DNA of 64,000 nt from Culicoidibacter larvae (GTDB lineage: Bacteria; Bacillota_I; Bacilli_A; Culicoidibacterales; Culicoidibacteraceae), in assembly GCF_005771635.1 (NCBI RefSeq), contig NZ_VBWP01000006.1, forward strand, positions 62,001 through 126,000. The letters are read 5' to 3'. Under the pieces are notes generated by a model. It did not search any database. It was given only the letters and a program-made list of their open reading frames with translations, and was not told the DNA's origin. A program made the translations under genes and the position numbers. Of this stretch, positions 18,739 through 27,574 are shown piece by piece (positions within the stretch are counted from its first letter, which is position 1; each line of letters starts with the position of its first letter).

Positions 18739-20109
18739 ATGATTCACGTACCTACACTAGTACAAAATCAACGCGATTTTTTTAACACCCACATTACTAA
18801 AAACCTCAATTACCGACTTGATGCTTTAGAGAACTTGCATTCGAGCATCCAAGCGCATGAGGAAGAAATACTATTAGCGCTTGAGCAGGACCTCGGTAAG
18901 GGTCGGGTTGAGGCATATACTACTGAGGTTGGGTTTGTGCTGAACTCAATTTCTTATGCCATTAAACATCTTGAAACTTGGGCGAAGCCAGAACGCGTGC
19001 GGACGCCAATTTATCAAATGGGCAGCACAGCAACGGTATATTATGAGCCTTATGGCACGACATTGATAATCGGTGCTTACAATTATCCATTTCAGTTGAT
19101 AATGGAACCGTTGCTGGGAGCAATGGCTGCCGGTAACACTGCTATTATCAAGCCTTCGGAACTCACTCCGGCAACAGCACAAATTATTGAAACTATTATT
19201 AACGAAACTTTTGTGTCTTCATATATTAGTGTTATTCAGGGCGATGCTGCTGTTGTTCACGGTTTACTCAAACAAAACTTTGATTTCTTCTTCTTTACCG
19301 GCAGCAAGCGCGTTGGTCAACTTGTGGCTCATGCCGCAATTGAACAAATGGCACCATATGTTTTAGAGCTTGGCGGAAAATCACCGGTTATTGTCTGCCG
19401 CGATGCTGATATTCAAAAAGCTGCCAAACGGATTGCCTGGGGTAAATTCCTTGCCGCCGGTCAAACTTGTATTGCGCCTGATTACATTTATGTAGATGAG
19501 ACAATAAAAACCCAATTTGTAAAAGCGCTCTATGCGGCAATTCAAAAAATGTATACGATTGATCCAATTGATAATCCCGACTATGCGCGGATTATCAATG
19601 ACAAACATTTCACCCGCATCATGAATCTAGTTGATCCTGACAAAGTTATCCTTGGTGGTTACTACGATCGGGAAAAACGTTATATCGGACCAACGATTAT
19701 GGACCATATTACTTGGGATGATCCGGTTATGCAGGAAGAAATTTTTGGACCATTATTACCAATCCTAACTTTCCGCGAACCAAGCGAAGTCATCCGCGTG
19801 CTTCAAGATAAAGATGCGCCGCTGGCAACATATGTGTTTACTGAAAGTGAAGCTGTTGCTGATCGCTTCATGCATGGTTTACAATTTGGCGGTGGTTGTG
19901 TCAATGATGTGTTAGCACAAGTCAGCAACGCCCAATTGCCATTCGGCGGTATAAAAGCTTCTGGTAGCGGCCGTTATCATGGCTTCTATAGCTTTGAAAC
20001 TTTCTCACATCAAAAATCAATTGTTGATGCCAGCAAAAAAATTGAGTTCGATATCCAGTATCCACCATATCGCAACAAACTTGGGTTTATCCGCAAAATA
20101 TTGAAATAG
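18739..20109 (+). CDS. aldehyde dehydrogenase, ALDH3-like class
   Basis: A 456-aa NAD(P)-dependent enzyme oxidising aldehydes to acids. The nucleotide loop FTGSKRVG is near residue 186, the catalytic glutamate lies in LELGGKSP near 213, and the catalytic cysteine in GQTCIAPDY near 247. The GQTC-xxPDY context and short length mark the class 3 (AlkH/fatty aldehyde) group. The last 30 residues are basic and partly hydrophobic (YRNKLGFIRKILK), as in membrane-associated relatives. TATAAT at 18692-18697 and AAAGGAG before ATG support expression. The DUF4865 gene follows 13 nt downstream. Confidence 0.93.
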   Translation: MIHVPTLVQNQRDFFNTHITKNLNYRLDALENLHSSIQAHEEEILLALEQDLGKGRVEAYTTEVGFVLNSISYAIKHLETWAKPERVRTPIYQMGSTATVYYEPYGTTLIIGAYNYPFQLIMEPLLGAMAAGNTAIIKPSELTPATAQIIETIINETFVSSYISVIQGDAAVVHGLLKQNFDFFFFTGSKRVGQLVAHAAIEQMAPYVLELGGKSPVIVCRDADIQKAAKRIAWGKFLAAGQTCIAPDYIYVDETIKTQFVKALYAAIQKMYTIDPIDNPDYARIINDKHFTRIMNLVDPDKVILGGYYDREKRYIGPTIMDHITWDDPVMQEEIFGPLLPILTFREPSEVIRVLQDKDAPLATYVFTESEAVADRFMHGLQFGGGCVNDVLAQVSNAQLPFGGIKASGSGRYHGFYSFETFSHQKSIVDASKKIEFDIQYPPYRNKLGFIRKILK

Positions 20110-20122
20110 AGGTGGCAATAAT

Positions 20123-20635
20123 ATGATTACTATGCAATATAAAATCAAATTACCAAATGATTATGATATGGATATCATCCGCAAACGGGTGCAACTCAAC
20201 GGTATGAAAACCGATGGGTTTCAGGACTTGATTTTCAAAGCTTATCTCATATCTGAAAACGAACATAATAAACAATATGCTCCGCTTTATCTTTGGGAAA
20301 ACCAAGAAGGGATGAATAAGTTTATCTTCGATGGCTATTTTGATAATATCCTTAATTCATTTTACTGGACTACTATTAATATTGCCGTTCCAATTACAGT
20401 TGATATTACTAATAACTTAGCAAATGCCAAATATGTTTTAGAAGTTGAACATCCTATCGTCCCAACTACATCAATGAAAAAACCAAATTTTACTTATCCG
20501 AACGAAAATTGTTTTGGAAAAATACTTACATATAATCCCGATAAGTGGCAGTATAGCGAGTTCTACTTCTATCAGGAACTTCCGCCACAAACAATACAAG
20601 GTAGTGTGTATGAAATCTTACATATCTCTGAATAG
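20123..20635 (+). CDS. DUF4865-family protein (putative monooxygenase fold)
   Basis: A 170-aa soluble protein. The opening MQYKIKLPNDYDMDIIRKRV, the FKAYL segment and LYLWENQEGMNKF match the pattern I associate with DUF4865, a family of presumed ferredoxin-fold monooxygenase-like proteins with no settled function. GAGGTGG precedes ATG. It shares a transcript with the aldehyde dehydrogenase, so a role in aldehyde or small-molecule detoxification is possible but unproven. Confidence 0.75.
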   Translation: MITMQYKIKLPNDYDMDIIRKRVQLNGMKTDGFQDLIFKAYLISENEHNKQYAPLYLWENQEGMNKFIFDGYFDNILNSFYWTTINIAVPITVDITNNLANAKYVLEVEHPIVPTTSMKKPNFTYPNENCFGKILTYNPDKWQYSEFYFYQELPPQTIQGSVYEILHISE

Positions 20636-20669
20636 TAAAAACGCAACTCCTGAGGAGTTGCGTTTTTTA
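20636..20669. terminator. bidirectional terminator
   Basis: ACGCAACTCCT pairs with AGGAGTTGCGT around one base, with T and A runs on either side. It lies between the convergent DUF4865 and Rpf-like genes. Confidence 0.88.
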
Positions 20670-20684
20670 TTTTCTTATTCAGTT

Positions 20685-21239
20685 TTATAATAAGCCTAAC
20701 TTGGCACTGCATGCCGGCCATTGGCCCCATCCAGAATTTTGTTGCAACCAAGTCGCTGCTTTTATTTGATCTTCTTTAGATGCTAAGTGCGGGTATGCGT
20801 CATAAACGCCAACTCGCGGTGCCACTGATTGCCATGTTGCTAAAGAGAATTGAACTCCGCCGTAGTAACCATTACCAGTATTTGTCGCCCAGTTGCCGCC
20901 TGATTCACAAGCTGCAAGCGCATCCCAAACTGCAGTATCACCAACATCAACATTTACAACCGTAGCTGTAGCTGCCAATTTTGCGGTTTCCTGTGTCTCT
21001 ACACTACTGTAAGCCTGGGTTGGCATCGGTTGCTCGACAAAAGCAACTTCTTCAGTCTTTGGTTCGGTAGCTGCTTTTACCTCAGCTGCCATTACCGGAG
21101 TGTCATCTTTAACATATCCTTCTGTATATGCGAATACTTGAAGTTGTCGGTTGTTAAAAATGAAAACACTGATTAGAATCGCTGCGAATATTCCTATTCT
21201 CAGTCCATTCAACACGTTCTTCTTTAGATTTATTTTCAT
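20685..21239 (-). CDS. Rpf-like transglycosylase-domain protein (actinobacterial type)
   Basis: A 184-aa exported protein: N-terminal membrane or signal segment (14-34), a Glu/Thr/Ala-rich linker (45-95), then a compact Rpf/transglycosylase-like domain (101-184). The catalytic glutamate is E112 in AACESGGNW. The domain continues TGNGYYGGVQFSLATW, ASKEDQIK and GWGQWPACSAKLGL. The cysteine pair C111/C177 matches the conserved disulfide of actinobacterial Rpf proteins. It resembles Micrococcus luteus Rpf more than the Bacillota Sps/YabE type. Predicted role: peptidoglycan cleavage during growth or resuscitation. It sits next to the adhesin island on the same strand. Confidence 0.9.
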   Translation of the reverse strand: MKINLKKNVLNGLRIGIFAAILISVFIFNNRQLQVFAYTEGYVKDDTPVMAAEVKAATEPKTEEVAFVEQPMPTQAYSSVETQETAKLAATATVVNVDVGDTAVWDALAACESGGNWATNTGNGYYGGVQFSLATWQSVAPRVGVYDAYPHLASKEDQIKAATWLQQNSGWGQWPACSAKLGLL

Positions 21240-21319
21240 AAATTTTAAGACCTACCTTTTCAATGTCTGAAGCTATTATACTACTTTCTAAATAAAAATG
21301 CAAAACTTGGCTGAAAAGC

Positions 21320-21385
21320 AAACCCCGGCCGCGAAAGCAAGACCAGTTAAATGGGGGTCTGATCCTGCTTTCGCGGCCGGGGTTT
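21320..21385 (-). terminator. long 3' hairpin with conserved 16-nt loop (copy 1)
   Basis: A perfect 20-bp stem (21320-21339 with 21366-21385) encloses 26 nt that include AGTTAAATGGGGGTCT at 21345-21360. It lies about 35 nt past the stop of the CnaB adhesin. The tail on the minus strand is TGCTTTTC, only weakly U-rich. The same 16-nt loop occurs in the hairpin at 27477-27546, whose stem is different. Confidence 0.85.
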
Positions 21386-21389
21386 TGGT

Positions 21390-21420
21390 GAACAATCGGC
21401 GCTTTATGCGCCGGTTGTTC
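21390..21420 (-). repeat. short hairpin directly after the CnaB adhesin stop
   Basis: GAACAATCGGCGC pairs with GCGCCGGTTGTTC (one G-T pair) around 5 nt. It begins immediately after the stop codon and precedes the long hairpin, the same order as at 27549-27574. Confidence 0.8.
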
Positions 21421-21422
21421 GC

Positions 21423-24400
21423 TTATGCTCTTTTACGCTTAGCAAGAATACCAACTGATACTACTAAAAGTCCTGCACCAATTACGAAATAGAGATCGTT
21501 TGATTGTCCGGTTACCGGCAATTCTGGTGTTGGGGTTTTAGTATTAACTACGTGAACAAGAATTTCTTCTTGGCAGTTGAATGGAACTTCAAATACGTGT
21601 GTATCATTTTCATATTGATAGTCCGCCGGAGCACTTAATTGAACAAATTGATATTTTCCTGGCAATAATGCTGTTGCAAGGTGTTCGCCGTTGACATCAG
21701 TGATGATTCCGTCTTTAACCGTTACAATTTGGGCATTACCCGGAGTTGCTAAAGGTTGAATTAATCCAGTTTGATTGTCTAATACTTGTTCAAGTCTGAA
21801 TGTTCCGCCTTCAAGCAATGATGGCGCTGCAGTGTTGTCATCAGTTAAGAGTAAGCGTACATCACCTAAAATCAGGCTATTAGTTACTTTAACAGTTACT
21901 TTACCACCATTAACAGTGATTAATACCGGATATTCTGCTTCATTAAGTTCATATCCTTCCGGTGCTTTAGTTTCAACAACTTTATAGCTGCCTGGTGCAT
22001 AATTATTTGTTGATGTTACTAATCCATTTGCATCAGTAATAAGTCCATCTTCTAATGTGTTACCATCTAAGTCAGTAATTTTAAATTCGGCATCTGCCAA
22101 TGGATTATCATCTTCATCTACTTTTAAAATTTCAATTGGATATGGTGTTGCCGTATTGGTTACACGCACTACTACTGTACCACCATTTACAGTAACGGTT
22201 ACAGTATGTTCAGTAGTATTTAACTCATATCCTGCCGGTGCTGCTGTTTCAACAACTTTGTAGCTGCCTGGTGCATAGGTATTGGCAGAAGTCACTTTTC
22301 CATCTGCTCCGCTAATAAGGCTGCTTTCCAGTTCTGTCCCATCATTAGCCAAGATTTTGAATTCGGCATCTGCAAGCGGATTACCGCTCTCATCTACTTT
22401 AGTAATCTCAATTGCATATGGTGTCGCTGTGTTAGTAACATTTACACTTGCTTTGCCGCCATTAACAACAACTGAAATTGCATGTTCTGCTGTATTTAAA
22501 TCATAACCAGCCGGCGCCTTGGTTTCGACAACTTTATAGTCACCCGGCACATATGTTTTTGTTGATGATACTTTACCATCTGCTTTAGTCACTAATCCAG
22601 TTTCTAATTCAGTACCATCGTTAGCTAAGATTTTGAATTCTGCCCCTGCAAGTGGTTTGCCGCTTTCGTCTGTTTTAACAATTTCAATCGTGTATGGTGT
22701 TGGCGTATTAGTGATGCTTACACTTGCGGTGCCACCGTTTACAGCTACATTTACTGCATGTTCAGCAGTATTTAGGACATACCCAGCTGGCGCTTTTGTT
22801 TCAACAACTTTATAGCTGCCTGGTGCATATTTATTGGCAGAAGTCACTTTTCCATCTGCTCCACTGATAAGTCCGCTTTCCAATTCTGTCCCGTCATTGG
22901 CTAGGATTTTGAATTCTGCCCCCGCTAATGGACTGCCGCTTTCATCTACTTTAACAATTTCAATTGCATATGGCGTCGGTGTATTAGTTACCGTTACACT
23001 TGCCGTGCCACCATTTACGGTTACGCTTACTGCATGTTCAGCAGTATTTAAGTCGTAGCCTGCCGGTGCTACAGTTTCAATAACTTTGTAGCTACCCGGT
23101 GCATATGTGTTAGCTGAAGTCACTTTTCCGTTCGCCGCGGTAACTAATCCGGTTTCCAGTTCAGTACCATCACTAGCTAAGATTTTAAATTCCGCTCCCG
23201 CTAATGGACTGCCGCTTAAATCCGTTTTAGTGATTTCAATTGCATATGGCGTTGGGGTATTGGTGACAGTTACACTTGCCGTACCACCATTGACAGTTAT
23301 ATTTACTGCATGTTCAGCAGTATTTAAGTCATAGCCTGCCGGTGCTTTTGTTTCAACAACTTTGTAGTTACCTGGTGCATATGTTTTTGTTGAAGTTACT
23401 TTGCCATTAGCCTTAGTAACTAAACCAGTTTCTAATTCTGTGCCATCATTAGCTAAGATTTTAAATTCCGCTCCCGCTAATGGATTGTTACTAAGATCGG
23501 TTTTAGTAATTTCAATTGCGTATGGTGTTGCTGTATTCACTACAGCAACCACTTTTTCCTCAGTCGTCTTACCAACAACTTCTACTTTATAAACATCATT
23601 AGATACTTCATATCCTGCGGGTGCGGTTTTTTCTTTAAGTCCGTATTTACCTGGTGCCAAATCTTCTAAACGAATTTGACCATTTGCATCAGTCGTAAAT
23701 ACAGTTTTGCCGTCAACGGTAAGTGCAGAACCAGTAATATTACCAGCTGCATCTAATAAGTAGATTTCAAAGGTTGCTCCTGCTAATTTGATAGCATTAT
23801 CAACTGAAGACGTTTTATTAAGAACAATCGGTGAAGTCTGCATTTTATTTACATAGACATAAACATTTTTTGTCGGTGCCGTTTCAATTTCCATAACTGA
23901 AATTGATTCGCCGGCATTCGTTAAGCTATCTGGCGCCTCATAACCATTTGGTACCGATGTTTCTTTAATAATATATTGTCCGGTTAAAACGTCATTCCAA
24001 ACAATCGCTCCATTTGTGTCGGTCGTACCAACTAACGCTTGGTTAGTGTTGGCATCCAGCGCCGGAGTTCCATCGCTATTAAACAGACTAAATTCAGCTC
24101 CCGAAACCGGATTACCATACTGATCAACTTTTGATACTTTCATGACCGTATTGTAACCTTCACCTTCACTACCACCGCTATCAGGATCAAATGTTGCAGT
24201 TTGTTCAATGTCTATTACTGCATCTGCTTGGAATCCATCTTGCAAATCTCCAGTATAGGTGCTTGTGCTATTTAATGGTACCCCATTTATTGTTTGCAAG
24301 CTTGAAGATAAGGTAATCTGAGTTTTTTCTTTAGAAGTAACAGTAGTATCAACCTGTACATTAATCCGCTGATTAGTGAGCGTCGCATAATCACCAATTA

Positions 24401-27341
24401 ATTTTATTTCGGCTTCTTTATTTGTGAAAGTTACTGTATAGTCAACGCCTTCAATAAGAACACGAGCTGGTCTGCCTCTGTAATCAAGCTCATTTAGAGT
24501 AACTTTGCTAATTTTGGTATTGTTAGCAGTATCGCTTAAATCCATTTTAACTTTAGCATCTTGTAAAGGATAGTTGTTCAAACTATTAATAGTATATAAA
24601 AAATTGCGAACATTTTGCGGACTCGCTGGAGTTATTACCTTGTCCACAGTCAATGGTTTAGTGAATCCAGGATTATTGTTTGTTACAGTTGATGCTCCAT
24701 GTGTAAAGTTTCCATTTCTGTAGTTTACAACTTCTTTACCTTCATCATCAATATAATTTATTCTAGGAAGGGCTGCATAAGTAACATAGTCTGCCGAATA
24801 ATTACCCAATACAACATAATTAACTTTAGCCGGTAATTCAACAATGATAGATTTACCACCAAATTCAGTATTAAAGTTTTCAAAAGTAAGTACATTTGGA
24901 TAGGCCGTCCAAGTAATCATTTGTGGACTTGTAGAGTTTATCACTGACGATGGCCGATAAGCAATTTCTGTTATTTGACCATTACTTATATTTAAAGAAC
25001 CATCACTATTAATATCGCTTGCAGTCATGACTTTGCTTGCTTCATAGATTTTCATATTGGAAAAGTCATATTTATAGCTTGAACTTTGGAATCCGTTGTT
25101 TGGAAATGAATAATTTAATTCGTATTTTGTAATATCATCAGAACGTGAAATATTAATTTGCATATATGTTTTTACTTCACCGGGAATAAATGCCCCGCTG
25201 CTGTCTCTAGTTTGAGCAATAAGTGCAGCATTCGCTACTAAACGGGTATTTTTATTCACCGTTGCTGTTACTGAATCCTCGCCGCCATCACCGGGGAACT
25301 CAATGGAAACAGTATTTTCAACAAGCATTCCTGTAGTTCTTTCAGCATCACTTTGTTGTGATTTATAGACAATATTAATACTACCATCTTTAATTTCATC
25401 TAAAAAGACAAGATCAAAACCATGGTCGTTATTTTTGTAAGTAATTGTGTAATCAGTACCTTCTATTAGCGTCCTATCAGTCCCGCCGGTTCCGGCAAAT
25501 GGTTTGTAGCTAACCGCAAATGTTGCTTTCAAAATACTTCCGCCATTCGCTGATAATTGGTCAGAAATCTTAGTTCCCGCCGGAATGCCATCAGCTAATG
25601 CTTGTTGCTTATTAATATCAATATTCCAAGTATAAATACCATTATAAAGATCGTCTAGGGATGCTACATTTCCAGTTTTTTCAATAATAACATTATTAAT
25701 CCGTGTTGATGATGTAAAAAATGTTAATCGTTGATCCCAATCGTCTACTGATTTTACTGTCTCAGCAACCTTATTAGTATAATTCGTAAATTCTTTAGTG
25801 GCAACATTATCCACTTTAGTTGTTATTCGGAAAATATAATAATTAGTATTATTAGCCGGTCCGATATATTCAAGTCCATTATTGGCATTCAGTTTCCAAT
25901 CGCTTGAACCATCACCGATGTTAGTCACCGTTCTTTGGTTACCGTTAGAAAAAGTGACTACATTTTTACTTACCGAATCAACTGTTATCGCGCTTAATGT
26001 ACCTTTGGGAATAAAACTCATGGTATCATTTAAAACTTGGTTGGTTGGAATAGTGAATTGATTTATATTATATTGTATTTCCCATGTGATTTCAGTTGTA
26101 GTTCCATTAATGATTTTATATGACGGACTATATTTAAATATATTGTTAGTGAAACCTACTGTAACATAACTTGTAACTGATTGTTTGTCTACCGTATAAT
26201 CAGGATTGGTGATTTTTTTATATGCTTGTCTGTTATAGTATGTTTTGTAATCAAATGCTGAATTTACTTCATATGCATAGTCATAAGTGATTTCGTAGTA
26301 ATATGCAGCAGAAACATCTGTGAACTGAATAGTCTCCGTTTTAGTATTATTATCAAACGCTAATGTATAATCAGTTCCCTGAGCCAGCGTTGTTGCAGCT
26401 CCGATAGGATTCCCGTTCAAATCAACATTATATCTTTTAATGACAATATTCTCGGCGCTCTTTACATAATCATAATCCGGATAGCCTGAAAGTGCCTCGA
26501 TACTAATCTGACCGGCACCATTACGTTTAGTTGAGGTTGTAGCAATCCATTTAATTGGCTTATCTTTTGAAGCAGTATTGCCATAACTATATCCACCAAA
26601 TTCTGTTCTAAGCGTACTATTTTTCATTACAGTCGGATCGAAATTCACAGCATACTTTCCAACCTCAGTATTGCTATTTACGTCAGTAAAAATAAAGTTA
26701 GTCAATCGCTCTTGCAAGATATATTCAGCTGAAGTGTAGAAGAACTTATATTCGCCTTTAGAAACAGCTTTTAGAAACTCGATATCTAAATAAGTTTTAC
26801 CATCGGTGCCCTTATATAATTTGAATTTTACATTGCCATCAGTTGTTGTCTCAGTAACATCTTCTTTTATATTCAATTCACTAGGAAAAGCTATTGTATG
26901 CTTTTCACCAGCACTTACCGCGTTATTAACGTTGAAAAGGAATTCTGAATAAGCACTGTATTTGCTGCTATCAATAACAATTGGCGCAGCATTTGATTGC
27001 ACTGCAATTTTATCATTTTCGTCATTCTTATTAATAAATACAAATGACATATCTAGTGAAATTGCTTGGGTTAAGTTAGTGCTCATCGGTGTGATGACTG
27101 GGCTAACAAGCTTTTTTGCCCCTTCATTAGTTTTTGTTTCTGCAGGTTCAACATTATCAACTGTTTCTGCAGTATTTTCAGCACTCGTCACTTCATCTGA
27201 CTGAGTCGCATTTTCATTTGATGTTGTATTTACACTATCTTGAGGTGTCACCGCCATTACTGTAAGCGGAGCGCCAAAAATTTGGGCACTCAAAATAACC
27301 CCTAAGGCTAGTAAGTACAGTTTCTTTGTGATATTTTTCAT
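21423..27341 (-). CDS. giant CnaB-repeat adhesin, LPXTG-anchored
   Basis: A 1972-aa secreted wall protein. Signal peptide at 1-30 (MKNITKKLYLLALGVILSA), a Glu/Thr/Asn-rich linker, then about 1100 residues of beta-rich adhesin domains resembling MSCRAMM-type modules. Next come two divergent SpaA/CnaB domains and six CnaB repeats of exactly 92 residues. In each repeat, Lys in IEI-x-K-x-D, Glu in VVET and Asn in the terminal VTN are placed for an isopeptide bond. One divergent CnaB unit follows, then LPVTG, a hydrophobic segment and KRKRA. It should bind host or matrix ligands. The start at 27341 is chosen for the AGGGG site; an upstream in-frame ATG lies at 27359. Confidence 0.93.
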   Translation of the reverse strand: MKNITKKLYLLALGVILSAQIFGAPLTVMAVTPQDSVNTTSNENATQSDEVTSAENTAETVDNVEPAETKTNEGAKKLVSPVITPMSTNLTQAISLDMSFVFINKNDENDKIAVQSNAAPIVIDSSKYSAYSEFLFNVNNAVSAGEKHTIAFPSELNIKEDVTETTTDGNVKFKLYKGTDGKTYLDIEFLKAVSKGEYKFFYTSAEYILQERLTNFIFTDVNSNTEVGKYAVNFDPTVMKNSTLRTEFGGYSYGNTASKDKPIKWIATTSTKRNGAGQISIEALSGYPDYDYVKSAENIVIKRYNVDLNGNPIGAATTLAQGTDYTLAFDNNTKTETIQFTDVSAAYYYEITYDYAYEVNSAFDYKTYYNRQAYKKITNPDYTVDKQSVTSYVTVGFTNNIFKYSPSYKIINGTTTEITWEIQYNINQFTIPTNQVLNDTMSFIPKGTLSAITVDSVSKNVVTFSNGNQRTVTNIGDGSSDWKLNANNGLEYIGPANNTNYYIFRITTKVDNVATKEFTNYTNKVAETVKSVDDWDQRLTFFTSSTRINNVIIEKTGNVASLDDLYNGIYTWNIDINKQQALADGIPAGTKISDQLSANGGSILKATFAVSYKPFAGTGGTDRTLIEGTDYTITYKNNDHGFDLVFLDEIKDGSINIVYKSQQSDAERTTGMLVENTVSIEFPGDGGEDSVTATVNKNTRLVANAALIAQTRDSSGAFIPGEVKTYMQINISRSDDITKYELNYSFPNNGFQSSSYKYDFSNMKIYEASKVMTASDINSDGSLNISNGQITEIAYRPSSVINSTSPQMITWTAYPNVLTFENFNTEFGGKSIIVELPAKVNYVVLGNYSADYVTYAALPRINYIDDEGKEVVNYRNGNFTHGASTVTNNNPGFTKPLTVDKVITPASPQNVRNFLYTINSLNNYPLQDAKVKMDLSDTANNTKISKVTLNELDYRGRPARVLIEGVDYTVTFTNKEAEIKLIGDYATLTNQRINVQVDTTVTSKEKTQITLSSSLQTINGVPLNSTSTYTGDLQDGFQADAVIDIEQTATFDPDSGGSEGEGYNTVMKVSKVDQYGNPVSGAEFSLFNSDGTPALDANTNQALVGTTDTNGAIVWNDVLTGQYIIKETSVPNGYEAPDSLTNAGESISVMEIETAPTKNVYVYVNKMQTSPIVLNKTSSVDNAIKLAGATFEIYLLDAAGNITGSALTVDGKTVFTTDANGQIRLEDLAPGKYGLKEKTAPAGYEVSNDVYKVEVVGKTTEEKVVAVVNTATPYAIEITKTDLSNNPLAGAEFKILANDGTELETGLVTKANGKVTSTKTYAPGNYKVVETKAPAGYDLNTAEHAVNITVNGGTASVTVTNTPTPYAIEITKTDLSGSPLAGAEFKILASDGTELETGLVTAANGKVTSANTYAPGSYKVIETVAPAGYDLNTAEHAVSVTVNGGTASVTVTNTPTPYAIEIVKVDESGSPLAGAEFKILANDGTELESGLISGADGKVTSANKYAPGSYKVVETKAPAGYVLNTAEHAVNVAVNGGTASVSITNTPTPYTIEIVKTDESGKPLAGAEFKILANDGTELETGLVTKADGKVSSTKTYVPGDYKVVETKAPAGYDLNTAEHAISVVVNGGKASVNVTNTATPYAIEITKVDESGNPLADAEFKILANDGTELESSLISGADGKVTSANTYAPGSYKVVETAAPAGYELNTTEHTVTVTVNGGTVVVRVTNTATPYPIEILKVDEDDNPLADAEFKITDLDGNTLEDGLITDANGLVTSTNNYAPGSYKVVETKAPEGYELNEAEYPVLITVNGGKVTVKVTNSLILGDVRLLLTDDNTAAPSLLEGGTFRLEQVLDNQTGLIQPLATPGNAQIVTVKDGIITDVNGEHLATALLPGKYQFVQLSAPADYQYENDTHVFEVPFNCQEEILVHVVNTKTPTPELPVTGQSNDLYFVIGAGLLVVSVGILAKRKRA
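21867..23522 (-). repeat. six tandem 276-bp CnaB-coding repeats
   Basis: The motif encoding YAIEI recurs with identical spacing of 276 bp (anchor bases at 22133, 22409, 22685, 22961, 23237 and 23513). Copies differ by scattered substitutions with no length change, so unequal crossing-over could readily change copy number. Confidence 0.93.
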
Positions 27342-27476
27342 ATTTATTTCCCCTATCATAATAATATTTCATATCACTTAAATATTATGTTTTACGCAGA
27401 TTTAATTCAATGAGGATTCAGTGGAGAATGTGTTGGTCGTTCATAAATGAATAATTTTTTCATATTTGGGTAAAAT

Positions 27477-27546
27477 AAAACCCCCGCCGGCTGAAACGAG
27501 GAAAGTTAAATGGGGGTCTCTCCTCGTTTCAGCCGGCGGGGGTTTT
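27477..27546 (-). terminator. long 3' hairpin with conserved 16-nt loop (copy 2)
   Basis: A perfect 26-bp stem (27477-27502 with 27521-27546) has an 18-nt loop containing AGTTAAATGGGGGTCT at 27504-27519. On the minus strand it is followed by TTTTATTTTA, so it can act as a terminator for the 1684-aa adhesin gene. The loop equals that of copy 1; the stem does not. Confidence 0.9.
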
Positions 27547-27548
27547 TG

Positions 27549-27574
27549 GCTAAGAGCAGGCGCCTGTTCTTAGC
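27549..27574 (-). repeat. short hairpin directly after the 1684-aa adhesin stop
   Basis: GCTAAGAGCAGG pairs with CCTGTTCTTAGC (one G-T pair) around 2 nt, abutting the stop codon and preceding the long hairpin. This mirrors 21390-21420. Confidence 0.8.

Noticed and set aside
21867-23522. Regularly spaced direct repeats that might suggest a CRISPR array
   Set aside because: The 276-bp unit is in frame and encodes a CnaB domain; there are no short repeats with unique spacers and no cas genes.
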